DNA of 64,000 bases from Aquabacterium sp. (GCA_023150345.1 JAKLLB010000007.1:34719-98718), one strand, 5' to 3'. Positions 36,216 through 45,234 are shown, numbered from the stretch's first letter. A program made the numbers and translations. Notes: a model not told the origin generated them from the sequence alone.

Positions 36216-38327
36216 TCAATCGGGCACGTTCATCGTCGAGCCGCTGAAGGTGATGGCATCGGCAGCGGCCGGTTGCCCGGCGATGGGCGGCACGTTGCCG
36301 GAAGTGAGCGCCGGCGCGGCGCCGGGGGTACCGCCACGGGGCAATGTGCGCACCACCTGGCTGGGAGGCAGTGCGGTGCCGTTCTTCAGGTGGGCCCACA
36401 TCGCGTCCAGCGCGCGATTGAGGTACAGGTGCAGCGGCACATAGCGGCTGTCGTAGCCCGGCAGCACCGCTTGCAGGCCAATGAACCCGTCGAAGTGCTG
36501 GGCGTTGGTCACCTCGACGTACGACAGTTTGCTGGCCGCACCTTCGACCACCTTGTTCAATGCGGTGTAGGGCCGCGAGGTGTGGTTGACCGGAAGCAGC
36601 GCATCGGAGCGGCCATGGACGATGATCGCCGGGCGGCCGCCCAGGTTCGCGCTGCGGCGGGTCTCGTCCAGGCCGGTCTGCAGTGCCTTGGCCGTGGCGT
36701 CACTGCCGGTGAGCAGGTTGCGCAGGCACAGGGCCCCGTCGAGGTTGAAGTCCTGCTTCAGCGTCGACGGCGAGAACGAAAAGAGATCGCGCAACGCGGC
36801 GCCGGGGCTCTGGTTGTTGATCAGTTGCACGCCGGCCGAAGGTGGCACGCCGTTGCCGGTGGCCGCCATCGTCGACAGGCCCGCGGCGAGCGCGGTCGGC
36901 ACGCCAGCGGCGGTGGTGGCACCGTAGCTGTAGCCACACAGGTGGTCCTTCACGCTGGCACGGGCCAGCGCGTTCGCAAACGTCACCGTGACCGCTGGCG
37001 CCACCTCGAATGCGGCGTGCGAGGCATGCAACGGGTTCGACTCGGCCTCCCAGCCGTAGTCGCGCAGCTTCTGCAGGGCCTCGTCGGCCTGCTCGGCCAA
37101 GGTCTCGGCAACCAGCAGGCCCTTGGCCTTGAGCGAGGCGCAGCGGTTGGCCGCGAAGGCCGCCACCACAAAGGCACCGCCGGGCGTGCCCGCCACCTGT
37201 GCCGACTGCGAGGCACAGCTCTGATACAGGTTGGCGTAGCTGGTGAAGTCGAAGAGCGTCTTGCCCACGGTCGTCACCGCGGTGCCGCCGCGACGGATGG
37301 TCACGCCCGGGTTGGCAGGCAGCTCGACCGCGGGCTCGGCCACCGCCACGCCGTCGATCAGGCCACCGCGATCGAGCTCCGCCGCCGCCAGCGCAGCACC
37401 GCCACCATTGGACACGCTCGAGGCGATCACCAGCGTGTTGGCTGGCGTCATCGCGCGTTCGCGGGCGCCATCGGGCAGTCGTGCGCCGTACTCCTGGTTG
37501 AGCACCCACAGCGCGAACTCCACCGCCTGCAGTGTGAAGGTGCCCCAGTCCTTCTCGGGGTTGCGCTGCGAGTGCGCATGCTTGAACGCGAAGCGGTTGG
37601 GCGTGGCGGCGTTGAGCGCCGCCAGATCGGCGGCCGGCAGCGCGGCGCGGAAGTGGGCGCTCGATCCGGCCGTCGCCGCTGCGGCCCGGGTGCCATCGAT
37701 CAGGGCCACGGTGTCACCGGCCAGGTCGTGGGGTGCACTGCCGGTGCCTTTGTCGGTGTAGGCCACCGCGCAGCCGCGCTTGAGGCCCCATTCGCCGGTG
37801 GAAATGGCTCCGTACACGCCGCGCGAGCCCGATGACGTGGCGGTGACGATGCAGGGCGCGGCAGGGTTGAAGGTGGCAGGCACCTGGACCATCAGGGTGA
37901 CGTTGCGCGCACCGCTGCCGTCGTCGCTGTAGGCGATGGCCTCCAGCCCGGCAATGCGGCCTTCGCCACTGCCGGCCACGCCATTGGCGTCGACGTTGGG
38001 GCCGTAGAACACGCCGTAGCCGCCACTCGCGCTGGTATCGACGATGGCGCGGTAGCTGCTGTAGATGGCCAGCCGGCGAATCTCGGTGGCCGTGGGCGTG
38101 GCCGACACCGCCGGCGCCGTGGCCAAGGCCAAGCCGGTGCGCCCGAGCCCCGCCGTGAGCAGGTCGTCGCTGGTGCCGTCGTAGCGGGTGGTCGTCACGG
38201 CGCCGACGTACGCCGGCTTGACATTGACCTCGATCGGGTCGCTGTCGAGCGCGCAGCCCGTCAACGCGAGGGCCGCGGCAGTGGCCGTCGCGCTGGTCAG
38301 GCGGGCACGCGGATGGTGTCGGTTCAT
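36216..38327 (-). CDS. D-(-)-3-hydroxybutyrate oligomer hydrolase (lipoprotein)
   Basis: 703 aa; hydrolyses oligomers of 3-hydroxybutyrate to monomers in poly-hydroxybutyrate breakdown. The N-terminus has a lipobox (ALALTGC), so it is predicted to be exported and lipid-anchored. Family segments seen: AIYSSYRAIVDTSASGGYG, ATSSGSRGVYGAI, the nucleophile region IASSVSNGGGAALAA, and NPGVTIRRGG; a C-terminal IIVHGRSDALLPVNHTSRPY holds candidate acid and LSYVEVTNAQHFD the His. It lies directly after livM (36-nt gap) in the same direction, which is unusual and points to uptake of its products by the ABC transporter. Confidence 0.88.
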   Translation of the reverse strand: MNRHHPRARLTSATATAAALALTGCALDSDPIEVNVKPAYVGAVTTTRYDGTSDDLLTAGLGRTGLALATAPAVSATPTATEIRRLAIYSSYRAIVDTSASGGYGVFYGPNVDANGVAGSGEGRIAGLEAIAYSDDGSGARNVTLMVQVPATFNPAAPCIVTATSSGSRGVYGAISTGEWGLKRGCAVAYTDKGTGSAPHDLAGDTVALIDGTRAAAATAGSSAHFRAALPAADLAALNAATPNRFAFKHAHSQRNPEKDWGTFTLQAVEFALWVLNQEYGARLPDGARERAMTPANTLVIASSVSNGGGAALAAAELDRGGLIDGVAVAEPAVELPANPGVTIRRGGTAVTTVGKTLFDFTSYANLYQSCASQSAQVAGTPGGAFVVAAFAANRCASLKAKGLLVAETLAEQADEALQKLRDYGWEAESNPLHASHAAFEVAPAVTVTFANALARASVKDHLCGYSYGATTAAGVPTALAAGLSTMAATGNGVPPSAGVQLINNQSPGAALRDLFSFSPSTLKQDFNLDGALCLRNLLTGSDATAKALQTGLDETRRSANLGGRPAIIVHGRSDALLPVNHTSRPYTALNKVVEGAASKLSYVEVTNAQHFDGFIGLQAVLPGYDSRYVPLHLYLNRALDAMWAHLKNGTALPPSQVVRTLPRGGTPGAAPALTSGNVPPIAGQPAAADAITFSGSTMNVPD

Positions 38328-38363
38328 TGCACGGGTCTCCTCGTCGGGTTTGCAGCGTTTCGG

Positions 38364-39440
38364 TCAGGGACGGGCCCCAGCCACGCGCAGTGCGCGCAGC
38401 CGGCCGACCACGCCGGCCGGAAAGTGATAGACAGATAGCACGAACAGCACGCCCAGCCACAGCAGCCAGCGGTCGGGCGAGACGAACTGCGACAGCACGG
38501 GAACGCCTTCGAGCGCCGCGCCGGCAACCTTGAGCAGGTCCTGCAGGTAGTTCTGCGCCAGCATGAACAACACGCCGCCGAGCACGGCGCCATACATCGT
38601 GCCCATGCCGCCGATGACGACGATGAGCAGGATGTCGAGCATGATCTCGAACGACAGCGTGGTGTCGGGACCGGTGTAGCGCAGCCACAGCGCCAGCAGC
38701 GCGCCGGCCAATGTGGCCCCCATGGCGGCCAGGACATTGCTCAAGGTGCGGAAGACGACTGTTCGAAAGCCGATGGCCTCGGCACGGAAGTCGTTCTCGC
38801 GTATGGCCTGCAGCACGCGCCCGAACGGGGAGTTGACGATGCGCAGCAGCACCAGGACGGCCACCAGCACGACGGTGAACAGCAGGTAGTAGGTGAACAG
38901 CTTGCCGTCCACCGCGACGCCCAGCAGCGGCTGTTCGAGCGGTTCGAACGACGGGCTCAGCCACTCGGGGTTGCGGAACGTGAGCCCATCTTCGCCGCCA
39001 GTGAACTCGGACAACTGCGAGGCCAGCGTCAGGAATGCCGAGGCCACCGCCAGCGTGATCATCGCGAAGAAGATCGCCTTCACTCTCAGCGAGAACAGGC
39101 CGATCACCAGCGACAGCGCCAGCGACACCGCCATCGCTGCGGCCAGCCCCACCGCCACCGCGCCCCAGCCCGCCCCCATCCGGGTGCTGGCGATGGCCAC
39201 GCCGTACGCGCCGATGCCGAAGAACATGGTGTGCGCGAAACTGACGATGCCGGTGTAGCCCAGCAGCAGGTCGTAGCTGGCCACCAGCAGGATGAACACC
39301 AGCGTCTTGGCTGCCACCCCCAGCGCCTTGCTGCCGGGAAACAGGAACGGCGCCAACGCCAGCGCCAGGACGATGGCCACCAGTGCCAGCGCCAGCCAGC
39401 GGCTGCGCGGCAGATCGTGCGACAAGAGACGGTTCAGCAT
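38364..39440 (-). CDS. livM: Liv-type ABC transporter permease LivM
   Basis: Inner-membrane permease of the branched-chain-amino-acid (HAAT) class, 358 aa, about nine hydrophobic helices. The family segments YDLLLGYTGIVSFAHTMFFG and the EAA-like loop ENDFRAEAIGFRTVVFRT are clear, with GGMGTMYGAVLGG near the end. It pairs with LivH (64 nt upstream). The true substrate need not be an amino acid; the adjacent hydroxybutyrate-oligomer hydrolase suggests short hydroxyacids. Confidence 0.92.
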   Translation of the reverse strand: MLNRLLSHDLPRSRWLALALVAIVLALALAPFLFPGSKALGVAAKTLVFILLVASYDLLLGYTGIVSFAHTMFFGIGAYGVAIASTRMGAGWGAVAVGLAAAMAVSLALSLVIGLFSLRVKAIFFAMITLAVASAFLTLASQLSEFTGGEDGLTFRNPEWLSPSFEPLEQPLLGVAVDGKLFTYYLLFTVVLVAVLVLLRIVNSPFGRVLQAIRENDFRAEAIGFRTVVFRTLSNVLAAMGATLAGALLALWLRYTGPDTTLSFEIMLDILLIVVIGGMGTMYGAVLGGVLFMLAQNYLQDLLKVAGAALEGVPVLSQFVSPDRWLLWLGVLFVLSVYHFPAGVVGRLRALRVAGARP

Positions 39441-39504
39441 CGGGTGCTACCTCGGAGACTGGCGCAGGCAGGCAGACAGGCCGACGGTGTTCATGCCCGG
39501 TGCC

Positions 39505-40533
39505 TCACCGATTGGTCACCGGATACAGGCCCTGCGGGCGCCACAGCAGGATGGCCACCATCAACCCGATGTTGGAGAACAGGGCCACCTTGGGCGCCAG
39601 GTAGCCGGTGTAGTTGGCCAGCACGCCCACCATCAGCGCGCCGATGAAGCAACCCAGCGTAGAACCCAGCCCACCGATGATGATGACGATGAAGATCAGC
39701 ACATTGACCTGTGCGCCGATCTGCGGCACCACGTTCTGCTGGAACAACCCCCACATGACGCCACCCAGGCCGGCCAGTGCCGAACCTGCGACGAACACGC
39801 CCACGAACAGCCGGCGGATGCGGTAACCCAGCGACTCGACCATCTCGCGGTCCTGGACGCCAGCGCGTATCAGCAGGCCGATCTTGGTGCGGTTGAGGGT
39901 GTAGACCAGCAGCGCGAACACCACCAGGCCGATGACCATGGCCAGCACCCGGTACCGCTCGATGGCCGCGTCACCGATGAACCAGGCCCCGCGTACCACG
40001 TCGGGCAGCGGCAACGGAATCTGCTGCGGGCCCCAGATCACCTTGATGATCTCCTCGCCGATGATCATGCCGCCCATGGTGATGAGGATCTGCTTGAGAT
40101 GCTGGCCGTACACCGGACGCACCATCACGCGCTCGAACGCCAGGCCCACCGCGCCGGCCAAGGTCATCGCAGCGAGCATGGCCAGGAACATCGCACCCAG
40201 TTGCGCCGCACCGCCCTGCCAGCCCGAGGCCGCCCCCATCACGCTGGTGGCCACGAACGCGCCCAGCGCGATGAACACGCCATGCCCGAAGTTCAGCACG
40301 TCCATCAGCCCGAACACCAGGGTCAGGCCGGAGGCGGTGATGAAGACGATCAGGCCCATCGCCAGACCGGCCACCGTGAGCGTGAGCCAGGTGCTGGGGC
40401 TGCCGACCAGCGGCAGGGCCAGCGCGGCGAGGGCCACGAGCAGCGCCAGGGGCTTCCAGTCGAAGCGCGATCGCGGCACGGCTTGCGCGTCGGTCGCGCC
40501 CGCGGTCGTGGCCGCGGCGGGGCTGGCGTTCAT
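39505..40533 (-). CDS. livH: Liv-type ABC transporter permease LivH
   Basis: 342 aa; start at ATG complementary to 40531-40533 (MNASPAAATTAGATD), overlapping the livF stop by 4 nt. About eight membrane helices. Diagnostic segments: TASGLTLVFGLMDVLNFGHG, LITMGGMIIGEEIIKVIWG, the EAA loop DREMVESLGYRIRRLFVG and GGLGSTLGCFIGAL. The N-terminal 30 residues are Ala/Thr-rich and cytoplasmic. Longer upstream readings overlap livF and are not conserved. Confidence 0.92.
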   Translation of the reverse strand: MNASPAAATTAGATDAQAVPRSRFDWKPLALLVALAALALPLVGSPSTWLTLTVAGLAMGLIVFITASGLTLVFGLMDVLNFGHGVFIALGAFVATSVMGAASGWQGGAAQLGAMFLAMLAAMTLAGAVGLAFERVMVRPVYGQHLKQILITMGGMIIGEEIIKVIWGPQQIPLPLPDVVRGAWFIGDAAIERYRVLAMVIGLVVFALLVYTLNRTKIGLLIRAGVQDREMVESLGYRIRRLFVGVFVAGSALAGLGGVMWGLFQQNVVPQIGAQVNVLIFIVIIIGGLGSTLGCFIGALMVGVLANYTGYLAPKVALFSNIGLMVAILLWRPQGLYPVTNR

Positions 40534-41270
40534 TGGTGGGCTCCCAGCGACAGGCCCAGCAGGCGCTGCTGCAGGGCATCGTCTTCGGCCAGCTCGCGCA
40601 TGGCGCCGCGGTGCACGATGCGGCCGTCGTCCATCACCGCCACGCTGTCGCCCAGCGCCCGGGCCATCGTGAAGTTCTGCTCCACCAGCACGATGGTCGT
40701 GCGCTGGCGTTTCAGCTCGCTGAATGCGGTGATCAGGTTCTGGATGATCGACGGGGCCAGGCCTTTGCTGGGTTCGTCGATCAGGATGAGCGCGCGCGGC
40801 TCGCAGATGGCGCGTGCCACGGCGAGCATCTGCTTCTGCCCGCCCGAGAGCTTGCCTGCCGGATAGAGCCAGAACTTGCGCAGCGCAGGGAACAGCCCGA
40901 AGATCCAGTCGAGACGGGCACCGTCGAGTTCGCCGGCGTGGCGCGCGGCGCGCGCGGCCAGCACCATGTTCTCCTGCACGGTGAGATCGCTGAAGATGCC
41001 CATGTTCTCCGGCACATAGGCGATGCCGCGTGCGGCGATGTCGGGCGTGGCCAGACCGTCGAGCCGTTCGCCGCGGAACCGCAGCTCGCCCGCACTGGCT
41101 TTCCACAGGCCCATGATGGTGCGCAGCGTCGTGCTCTTGCCGGCGCCATTGCGCCCCAGCAGCATCGTGACCTCGCCCTCGGGCACCGCGAAATCCACGC
41201 CATGCAGGATGTGATAGGCGCCGATGTGCGTGTGCACACCGCGAAGGTCGAGCAGGGGCTTGTGGGTCAT
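40530..41270 (-). CDS. livF: Liv-type ABC transporter ATPase LivF
   Basis: 246-aa cytoplasmic ATPase. Walker A GRNGAGKST, signature LSGGQKQMLAVARAI, Walker B LILIDEPSKGLAP, His switch VLVEQNF; YVPENMGIFSDLTVQENM is typical of LivF. It starts 4 nt after livG and its stop overlaps the livH start (ATGA), so livG-livF-livH are tightly coupled. Forms a heterodimeric motor with LivG. Confidence 0.94.
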   Translation of the reverse strand: MTHKPLLDLRGVHTHIGAYHILHGVDFAVPEGEVTMLLGRNGAGKSTTLRTIMGLWKASAGELRFRGERLDGLATPDIAARGIAYVPENMGIFSDLTVQENMVLAARAARHAGELDGARLDWIFGLFPALRKFWLYPAGKLSGGQKQMLAVARAICEPRALILIDEPSKGLAPSIIQNLITAFSELKRQRTTIVLVEQNFTMARALGDSVAVMDDGRIVHRGAMRELAEDDALQQRLLGLSLGAHQ

Positions 41271-41274
41271 GGCC

Positions 41275-42069
41275 TCATGCTCCGGTCTGGGACTGGCCGG
41301 GTTGCGGCGCCGCGCCGAGGTAAGCCTGCTGCACCACCGGCGAGGCGATCACCTCGGCCGGAGGTCCGTCGGCTACCAGCGCCCCGTTGTGCAGCACGAC
41401 GATGCGATCGGACAGCTCGCGCACCACGTCCATCTTGTGCTCGACCAGCAAGATGGTGCAGTCGGGGCGGGCCTTGATCGAGCGGATCAGGTCGAGCACG
41501 ACGGGCACCTCGTCCACGCTCATGCCTGCCGTGGGCTCGTCGAACATGAACACGCGCGGCTGCAAGGCAATCAGCATCGCCACTTCGAGCTTGCGCTGGT
41601 CGCCGTGGGGCAGGCTGCTGGCATGCGCGTCGTGGCGATCGCCCAGGCGCACCTGCTCGAGGATGGCCTGTGCCTCGTCCACCCAGGCGCGGCGATCGAG
41701 CCACACGCGCCAGAAGTCCAGGCCGCCGAAGGGTCCGCCCCTGCCGCGACCGGATTCGCGCGCCTGGATGGCCAGGCGCACGTTCTCGCGCACGCTCAGG
41801 TTGGGAAACAGCTGCGTGAGCTGGAATGCGCGCCCCAGCCCACGGTGCGTGCGCACCGGCGCCGGCAGCGCCGTGAGCTCGTGCCCGTCCAGCCACACCT
41901 GGCCCTCGCTGGCGGGCAGCTGGCCGGAGATGAGGTTGAAGTAGGTGGTCTTGCCCGCGCCGTTGGGGCCGACGATGGACGTGAGCGTGCCCGGCTCGAA
42001 TCGGCACGACACGTGGTCCACCGCCACGTGGCCGCCGAAACGGATGGTCAGATCGCGGGTTTCGAGCAC
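41275..42069 (-). CDS. livG: Liv-type ABC transporter ATPase LivG
   Basis: 264-aa ATPase partner of LivF. Walker A GPNGAGKTT, LivG-type GRAFQLTQLFPNLSVRENV, Walker B VFMFDEPTAGMS, His in LLVEHKMDVV. The signature is LPHGDQRKLEVAML instead of the usual LSHGEQR; the Ser-to-Pro and Glu-to-Asp changes are worth noting but the surrounding motif is intact. The gene follows the binding-protein gene after 98 nt, a gap typical where binding protein is made in excess. Confidence 0.93.
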   Translation of the reverse strand: MLETRDLTIRFGGHVAVDHVSCRFEPGTLTSIVGPNGAGKTTYFNLISGQLPASEGQVWLDGHELTALPAPVRTHRGLGRAFQLTQLFPNLSVRENVRLAIQARESGRGRGGPFGGLDFWRVWLDRRAWVDEAQAILEQVRLGDRHDAHASSLPHGDQRKLEVAMLIALQPRVFMFDEPTAGMSVDEVPVVLDLIRSIKARPDCTILLVEHKMDVVRELSDRIVVLHNGALVADGPPAEVIASPVVQQAYLGAAPQPGQSQTGA

Positions 42070-42167
42070 AGGCGTGCCGGTGTTCCTGGGGTGCAGGGCA
42101 GCCGCCTGCGGCGCCGTTGACGGGCGCGCAGGGCGAGGCCGGTGAAGTCGTATGCGTCTTTAACGTG

Positions 42168-43361
42168 CTAGCGCTTGTTGCGGATCGGCACGTTCATCTC
42201 TTCCGGCTTGATCTCGCGCACGAGTTCGGGCACGCCCCAGGCGAAGGCCGGGTCGGCCTTGATCTTGAAGTGATACATGCTCTGCATCGCCTGATGGTCG
42301 TCCTTGCGGAAGGTCATGCGGCCCTTGGGTGTCTCGAAGCTCATGCCTTCCATCGTGGCCATGAGCTTGTTCGTCGCTGCGTCGCCCTGGGTCTTCTTCA
42401 GTGCCTCGACCACGGCGATGGCCGCGCTCATGCCGCCGGCGGTGAAGAAGTCGGGCGGCGCCTTGAACTGCTTGTAGTGGTTGGCCACCAGCCACTCGTT
42501 CACCGGGTTCTTTGGAATGCCGAAGTAGTAGTAGGTGGCGCCTTCCATGCCCGGGAAGTTCTTGTAGGCGGCCATGGCCGGCAGGATGTTGCCGCCGGTG
42601 GCGATCTCGATGCCATAGCGCTTGAGGTCCATGTCGGCGATCTTGAACGGATTGCCGGCGCCGGCCCAGATGATGAAGATCACCTTGCGGCCCGGCTGAT
42701 CCTTGAGCTTGTCGATCAGGCGCTGCGCGCCGGCGGTGAAGTCCGTCGTCGTGGTGGGCAGGTACTCCTCGTGGATGATCTTCGCGGTCTTGAGGGCATC
42801 CTTGAACGCCTTCACGCCGTCACGACCGAAGGCGTAGTCCTGCGCCAGCGTGGCAACGGAGACGCCAGCCTTGTCCAATGCCACCGCGTTGCTGATCGCG
42901 TCCTGGCTGGAATTTCGACCCGTGCGGAAGATGTACTTGTTCCACTTGTCACCGGTGATCGAGTCGGCCACCGCCGGTTCCACCAGCAGGATCTTCTTCG
43001 ATTCCTCGGCCACCGGCAGCATGGCCAGCGCGACGCCGCTGCTCGTCGGGCCGATGGCGATATCGGCCTTGTCGTCGTTATAGGCGGCGGCCAGCAGGCT
43101 CTTGCCCAGGTCCGGCTTGCCCTGGTCATCCTTCTCGATGACGACGATCTTCTTGCCCGCCACCTGCATCGTTCCGCCAGTGGCGTAGTCCAGTCCCATC
43201 ATGAGCCCGGTCTGGGTCTGCTTGCCATACGCTTCCAGCGGACCGGTCTTGCTGTAGACATGGGCGATGCGGATTTCACCCTGCGCCCAGACGGCGGGGG
43301 AGGCCAACGCGGCTGCCAGCGCACCGGCCAGCAGGGTGGTGGGGAACAGGCGGCGCTTCAT
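42168..43361 (-). CDS. Periplasmic substrate-binding protein of the Liv-type operon
   Basis: 397 aa; start at ATG complementary to 43359-43361 (MKRRLFPTTLLAGALAAALA, signal peptide cleaved near VWAQG) with AGGAG 8-10 nt upstream. Peripla_BP_6 fold: IRIAHVYSKTGPLEAYGKQT, VVIEKDDQGKPDLGKSLLAA, ADIAIGPTSSGVALAMLPVA, TLAQDYAFGRDGVKAFKDAL. First gene of the livGFHM-hydrolase operon, behind a sigma54 promoter. The binding-site residues do not fix a ligand; the operon contents favour a 3-hydroxybutyrate-type acid over amino acids. An in-frame extension to 43517 lacks a signal and crosses the promoter. Confidence 0.9.
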   Translation of the reverse strand: MKRRLFPTTLLAGALAAALASPAVWAQGEIRIAHVYSKTGPLEAYGKQTQTGLMMGLDYATGGTMQVAGKKIVVIEKDDQGKPDLGKSLLAAAYNDDKADIAIGPTSSGVALAMLPVAEESKKILLVEPAVADSITGDKWNKYIFRTGRNSSQDAISNAVALDKAGVSVATLAQDYAFGRDGVKAFKDALKTAKIIHEEYLPTTTTDFTAGAQRLIDKLKDQPGRKVIFIIWAGAGNPFKIADMDLKRYGIEIATGGNILPAMAAYKNFPGMEGATYYYFGIPKNPVNEWLVANHYKQFKAPPDFFTAGGMSAAIAVVEALKKTQGDAATNKLMATMEGMSFETPKGRMTFRKDDHQAMQSMYHFKIKADPAFAWGVPELVREIKPEEMNVPIRNKR

Positions 43362-43424
43362 GGGTGTGTCTCCTGGGTGTAGGGGCCGCAGCCGTGCGGC
43401 TGCCAACAGAACGCGGTAGCCATT

Positions 43425-43439
43425 GCAAGCGTTGTGCCA
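43425..43439 (-). promoter_or_regulatory. Sigma54 (-24/-12) promoter of the ABC-hydrolase operon
   Basis: Read on the minus strand: TGGCAC-AACGC-TTGC followed by A, matching the TGGCAC-N5-TTGC consensus in every conserved base with the invariant GG and GC correctly spaced. The predicted transcription start is near 43414, about 52 nt before the binding-protein ATG. Confidence 0.9.
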
Positions 43440-43556
43440 TGCGCACCAGATCAGTGCAAACCCTGACAAAGCCGCCAACCGCACGGCGAAACCGCGGAAA
43501 CGCCTCATGAGATGCATGAATTTCGTACACTCTTCGTGCGGCCGAATGTGTTTTCT

Positions 43557-43583
43557 TCAGACAGTTCTACAGGAACTGTCTGA
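43557..43583. promoter_or_regulatory. Perfect palindrome, likely enhancer (UAS) for the sigma54 activator
   Basis: TCAGACAGTTC, spacer TACAG, GAACTGTCTGA: perfect 11-bp arms. Its centre is about 156 bp upstream of the predicted sigma54 start, the usual range for activator binding, and 29 bp beyond the activator gene stop. On the plus strand TTTT follows, but no plus-strand gene ends there, so a terminator role is unlikely. Confidence 0.8.
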
Positions 43584-43611
43584 TTTTCAGTCAGTGTCGC
43601 GAAACGCCCGA

Positions 43612-45141
43612 TCAGACCGGGCGCCCTCTGGTGCCCAGTTCCGGGTACCGTGCGAGCCGATCGTAGAAGGCCGCGCGCGACATCCGAAGCAGCCGCGCCG
43701 CGGCCAGGCGGTTGCCTCCGGTGGCCTGCAACGCCTGCGCCATGGCCTGGCGCTCGAGTTCCGCCACCTGCTCCGGCAGCGGACGCACCGCGATCGACGG
43801 TTCGCTGCGTCGTTGCGGCTCGGCCGCCCGCTGTGCTGGCTCGGGTGAGTCGGCTGCATCGGTCGACGCTCGAGGCAACCCCAGTGACGCTACTCCTGTC
43901 AACGCGCCCTCGAAGTGCCGCGCATCGAGCAACAGATCGTCGGTCATCAGCGCGGCCTGCTCGAGCAGGTTGCGCAGCTCGCGGATGTTGCCCGGCCAGG
44001 GCTGCCGCGCCAGCAGGTCCAGGGCAGCGGCGGTCAGGCTCTTGTGCGGCAGGCCGCCACGGCGCGCGATGTCATCGAGCAGTGCGTCGGCCAGGGCTTC
44101 CAGGTCGGCGAGGCGCTCGCGCAGGGCGGGCAGGCGGATGGGCAGGACATTGAGCCGGTAGAACAAGTCGGCGCGGAACCGGCCATCGGCCACCATGGCG
44201 GGCAGGTCGCGGCTGGTGGCGGCGATCACACGCACATCCACCTTCACCACCTGGTTGCTTCCCAGTGGCTCGACTTCCTGCTCCTGCAGCGCACGCAACA
44301 GCTTGGCCTGCAGGGCCAGCGGCATGTCGCCGATCTCGTCGAGGAACAGCGTGCCACCGTCGGCCAGCTTGAACTTCCCCTCGCGGCCACGGCGATCGGC
44401 CCCGGTATAGGCGCCGGGCGCAACGCCGAAGAACTCGGCCTCCAGCAAGGTGTCCGGCACGGCCGCGATGTTGACGCCCACGAACGCATGCCCGGCGCGC
44501 GCCGAGGCCGCGTGGATCGCATGCGCCAGCAACTCCTTGCCCGTGCCGGTCTCGCCCAGCAGCAGCACCGTGGACTCGGTGGCCGCGACCCGGCGCGCCT
44601 GGCGCTTGACCTCCAGCGCCGCGGGGCTCGCGCCGATGTAGCCCGCGATGGTGTACTTGGGCCGCCGCTGCGCGGCCAGCTGGCGCTGCGCGTCCTCGAG
44701 CTCGCGCTGCAGGCGACCGAACTTGGTCATCAGCGGCTGCATGGTGCTCTCGGGATGGTCCATCAGCACCATGCCCAGTGCCCCGATCACCCGCCCCTGT
44801 GGGTCGCGCAGCGGCACCCGGCTGACGAGGAAGGTGCCGGCCTTGTTGGTGAGCAGGTCGACCATGATGGGCCGGCCTGTATCCACGACCTGGGCCATCA
44901 GCGTATTGGGCACGACCTCCTCGACCCGTCGCCCGACGAAGTCCGACTCCCCTTCGAAACCCAGCGCCGGCAGGAAGCGTTTGTACCCCTCGCTGATCCA
45001 GACGATGCGGTGCTCGTGGTCGACCACCATCATGCCCTGCACGGTCTGCGCGTAGAGATCGAACATCGACTGCGCCGCCAGCTTGAGCAGGCTGTCGGCA
45101 TCCTGCGGCAAATTCGACGACGTATGCGAGATCAGGGCCAT
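43612..45141 (-). CDS. PAS-containing sigma54-dependent transcriptional activator
   Basis: Enhancer-binding protein of 509 aa, start at ATG complementary to 45139-45141 (MALISHTSSNLPQDADS). N-terminal PAS sensor (about residues 20-125; QGMMVVDHEHRIVWISEGYK), AAA+ domain with Walker A GETGTGKE, the sigma54-contact loop as GAYTGA (tyrosine variant of GAFTGA), Walker B GGTLFLDEIGDM, then WPGNIRELRNLLEQ and a Fis-type helix-turn-helix (NRLAAARLLRMSRAAFYDRL). It lies immediately upstream of, and in line with, the sigma54-driven transporter operon, so it is the likely activator; the PAS ligand is unknown. Confidence 0.93.
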   Translation of the reverse strand: MALISHTSSNLPQDADSLLKLAAQSMFDLYAQTVQGMMVVDHEHRIVWISEGYKRFLPALGFEGESDFVGRRVEEVVPNTLMAQVVDTGRPIMVDLLTNKAGTFLVSRVPLRDPQGRVIGALGMVLMDHPESTMQPLMTKFGRLQRELEDAQRQLAAQRRPKYTIAGYIGASPAALEVKRQARRVAATESTVLLLGETGTGKELLAHAIHAASARAGHAFVGVNIAAVPDTLLEAEFFGVAPGAYTGADRRGREGKFKLADGGTLFLDEIGDMPLALQAKLLRALQEQEVEPLGSNQVVKVDVRVIAATSRDLPAMVADGRFRADLFYRLNVLPIRLPALRERLADLEALADALLDDIARRGGLPHKSLTAAALDLLARQPWPGNIRELRNLLEQAALMTDDLLLDARHFEGALTGVASLGLPRASTDAADSPEPAQRAAEPQRRSEPSIAVRPLPEQVAELERQAMAQALQATGGNRLAAARLLRMSRAAFYDRLARYPELGTRGRPV

Positions 45142-45234
45142 GCCCGAGACTCTAGTGCACGGCGAACCCACACAATCGGGCGGCGCGACGTTGACGCCAC
45201 CGTCTCGCTTCGACGTTCCCTGACCTGCCGCCGC

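Noticed and set aside
42070-42167. Attenuator between the binding-protein gene and livG
   Set aside because: Only a weak CCGC-CT-GCGG stem was seen; not enough to call.
43557-43583. Terminator for the sigma54 activator gene
   Set aside because: On the activator's strand the hairpin is followed by AGAAAACAC, not a T-run; the position fits an enhancer better.
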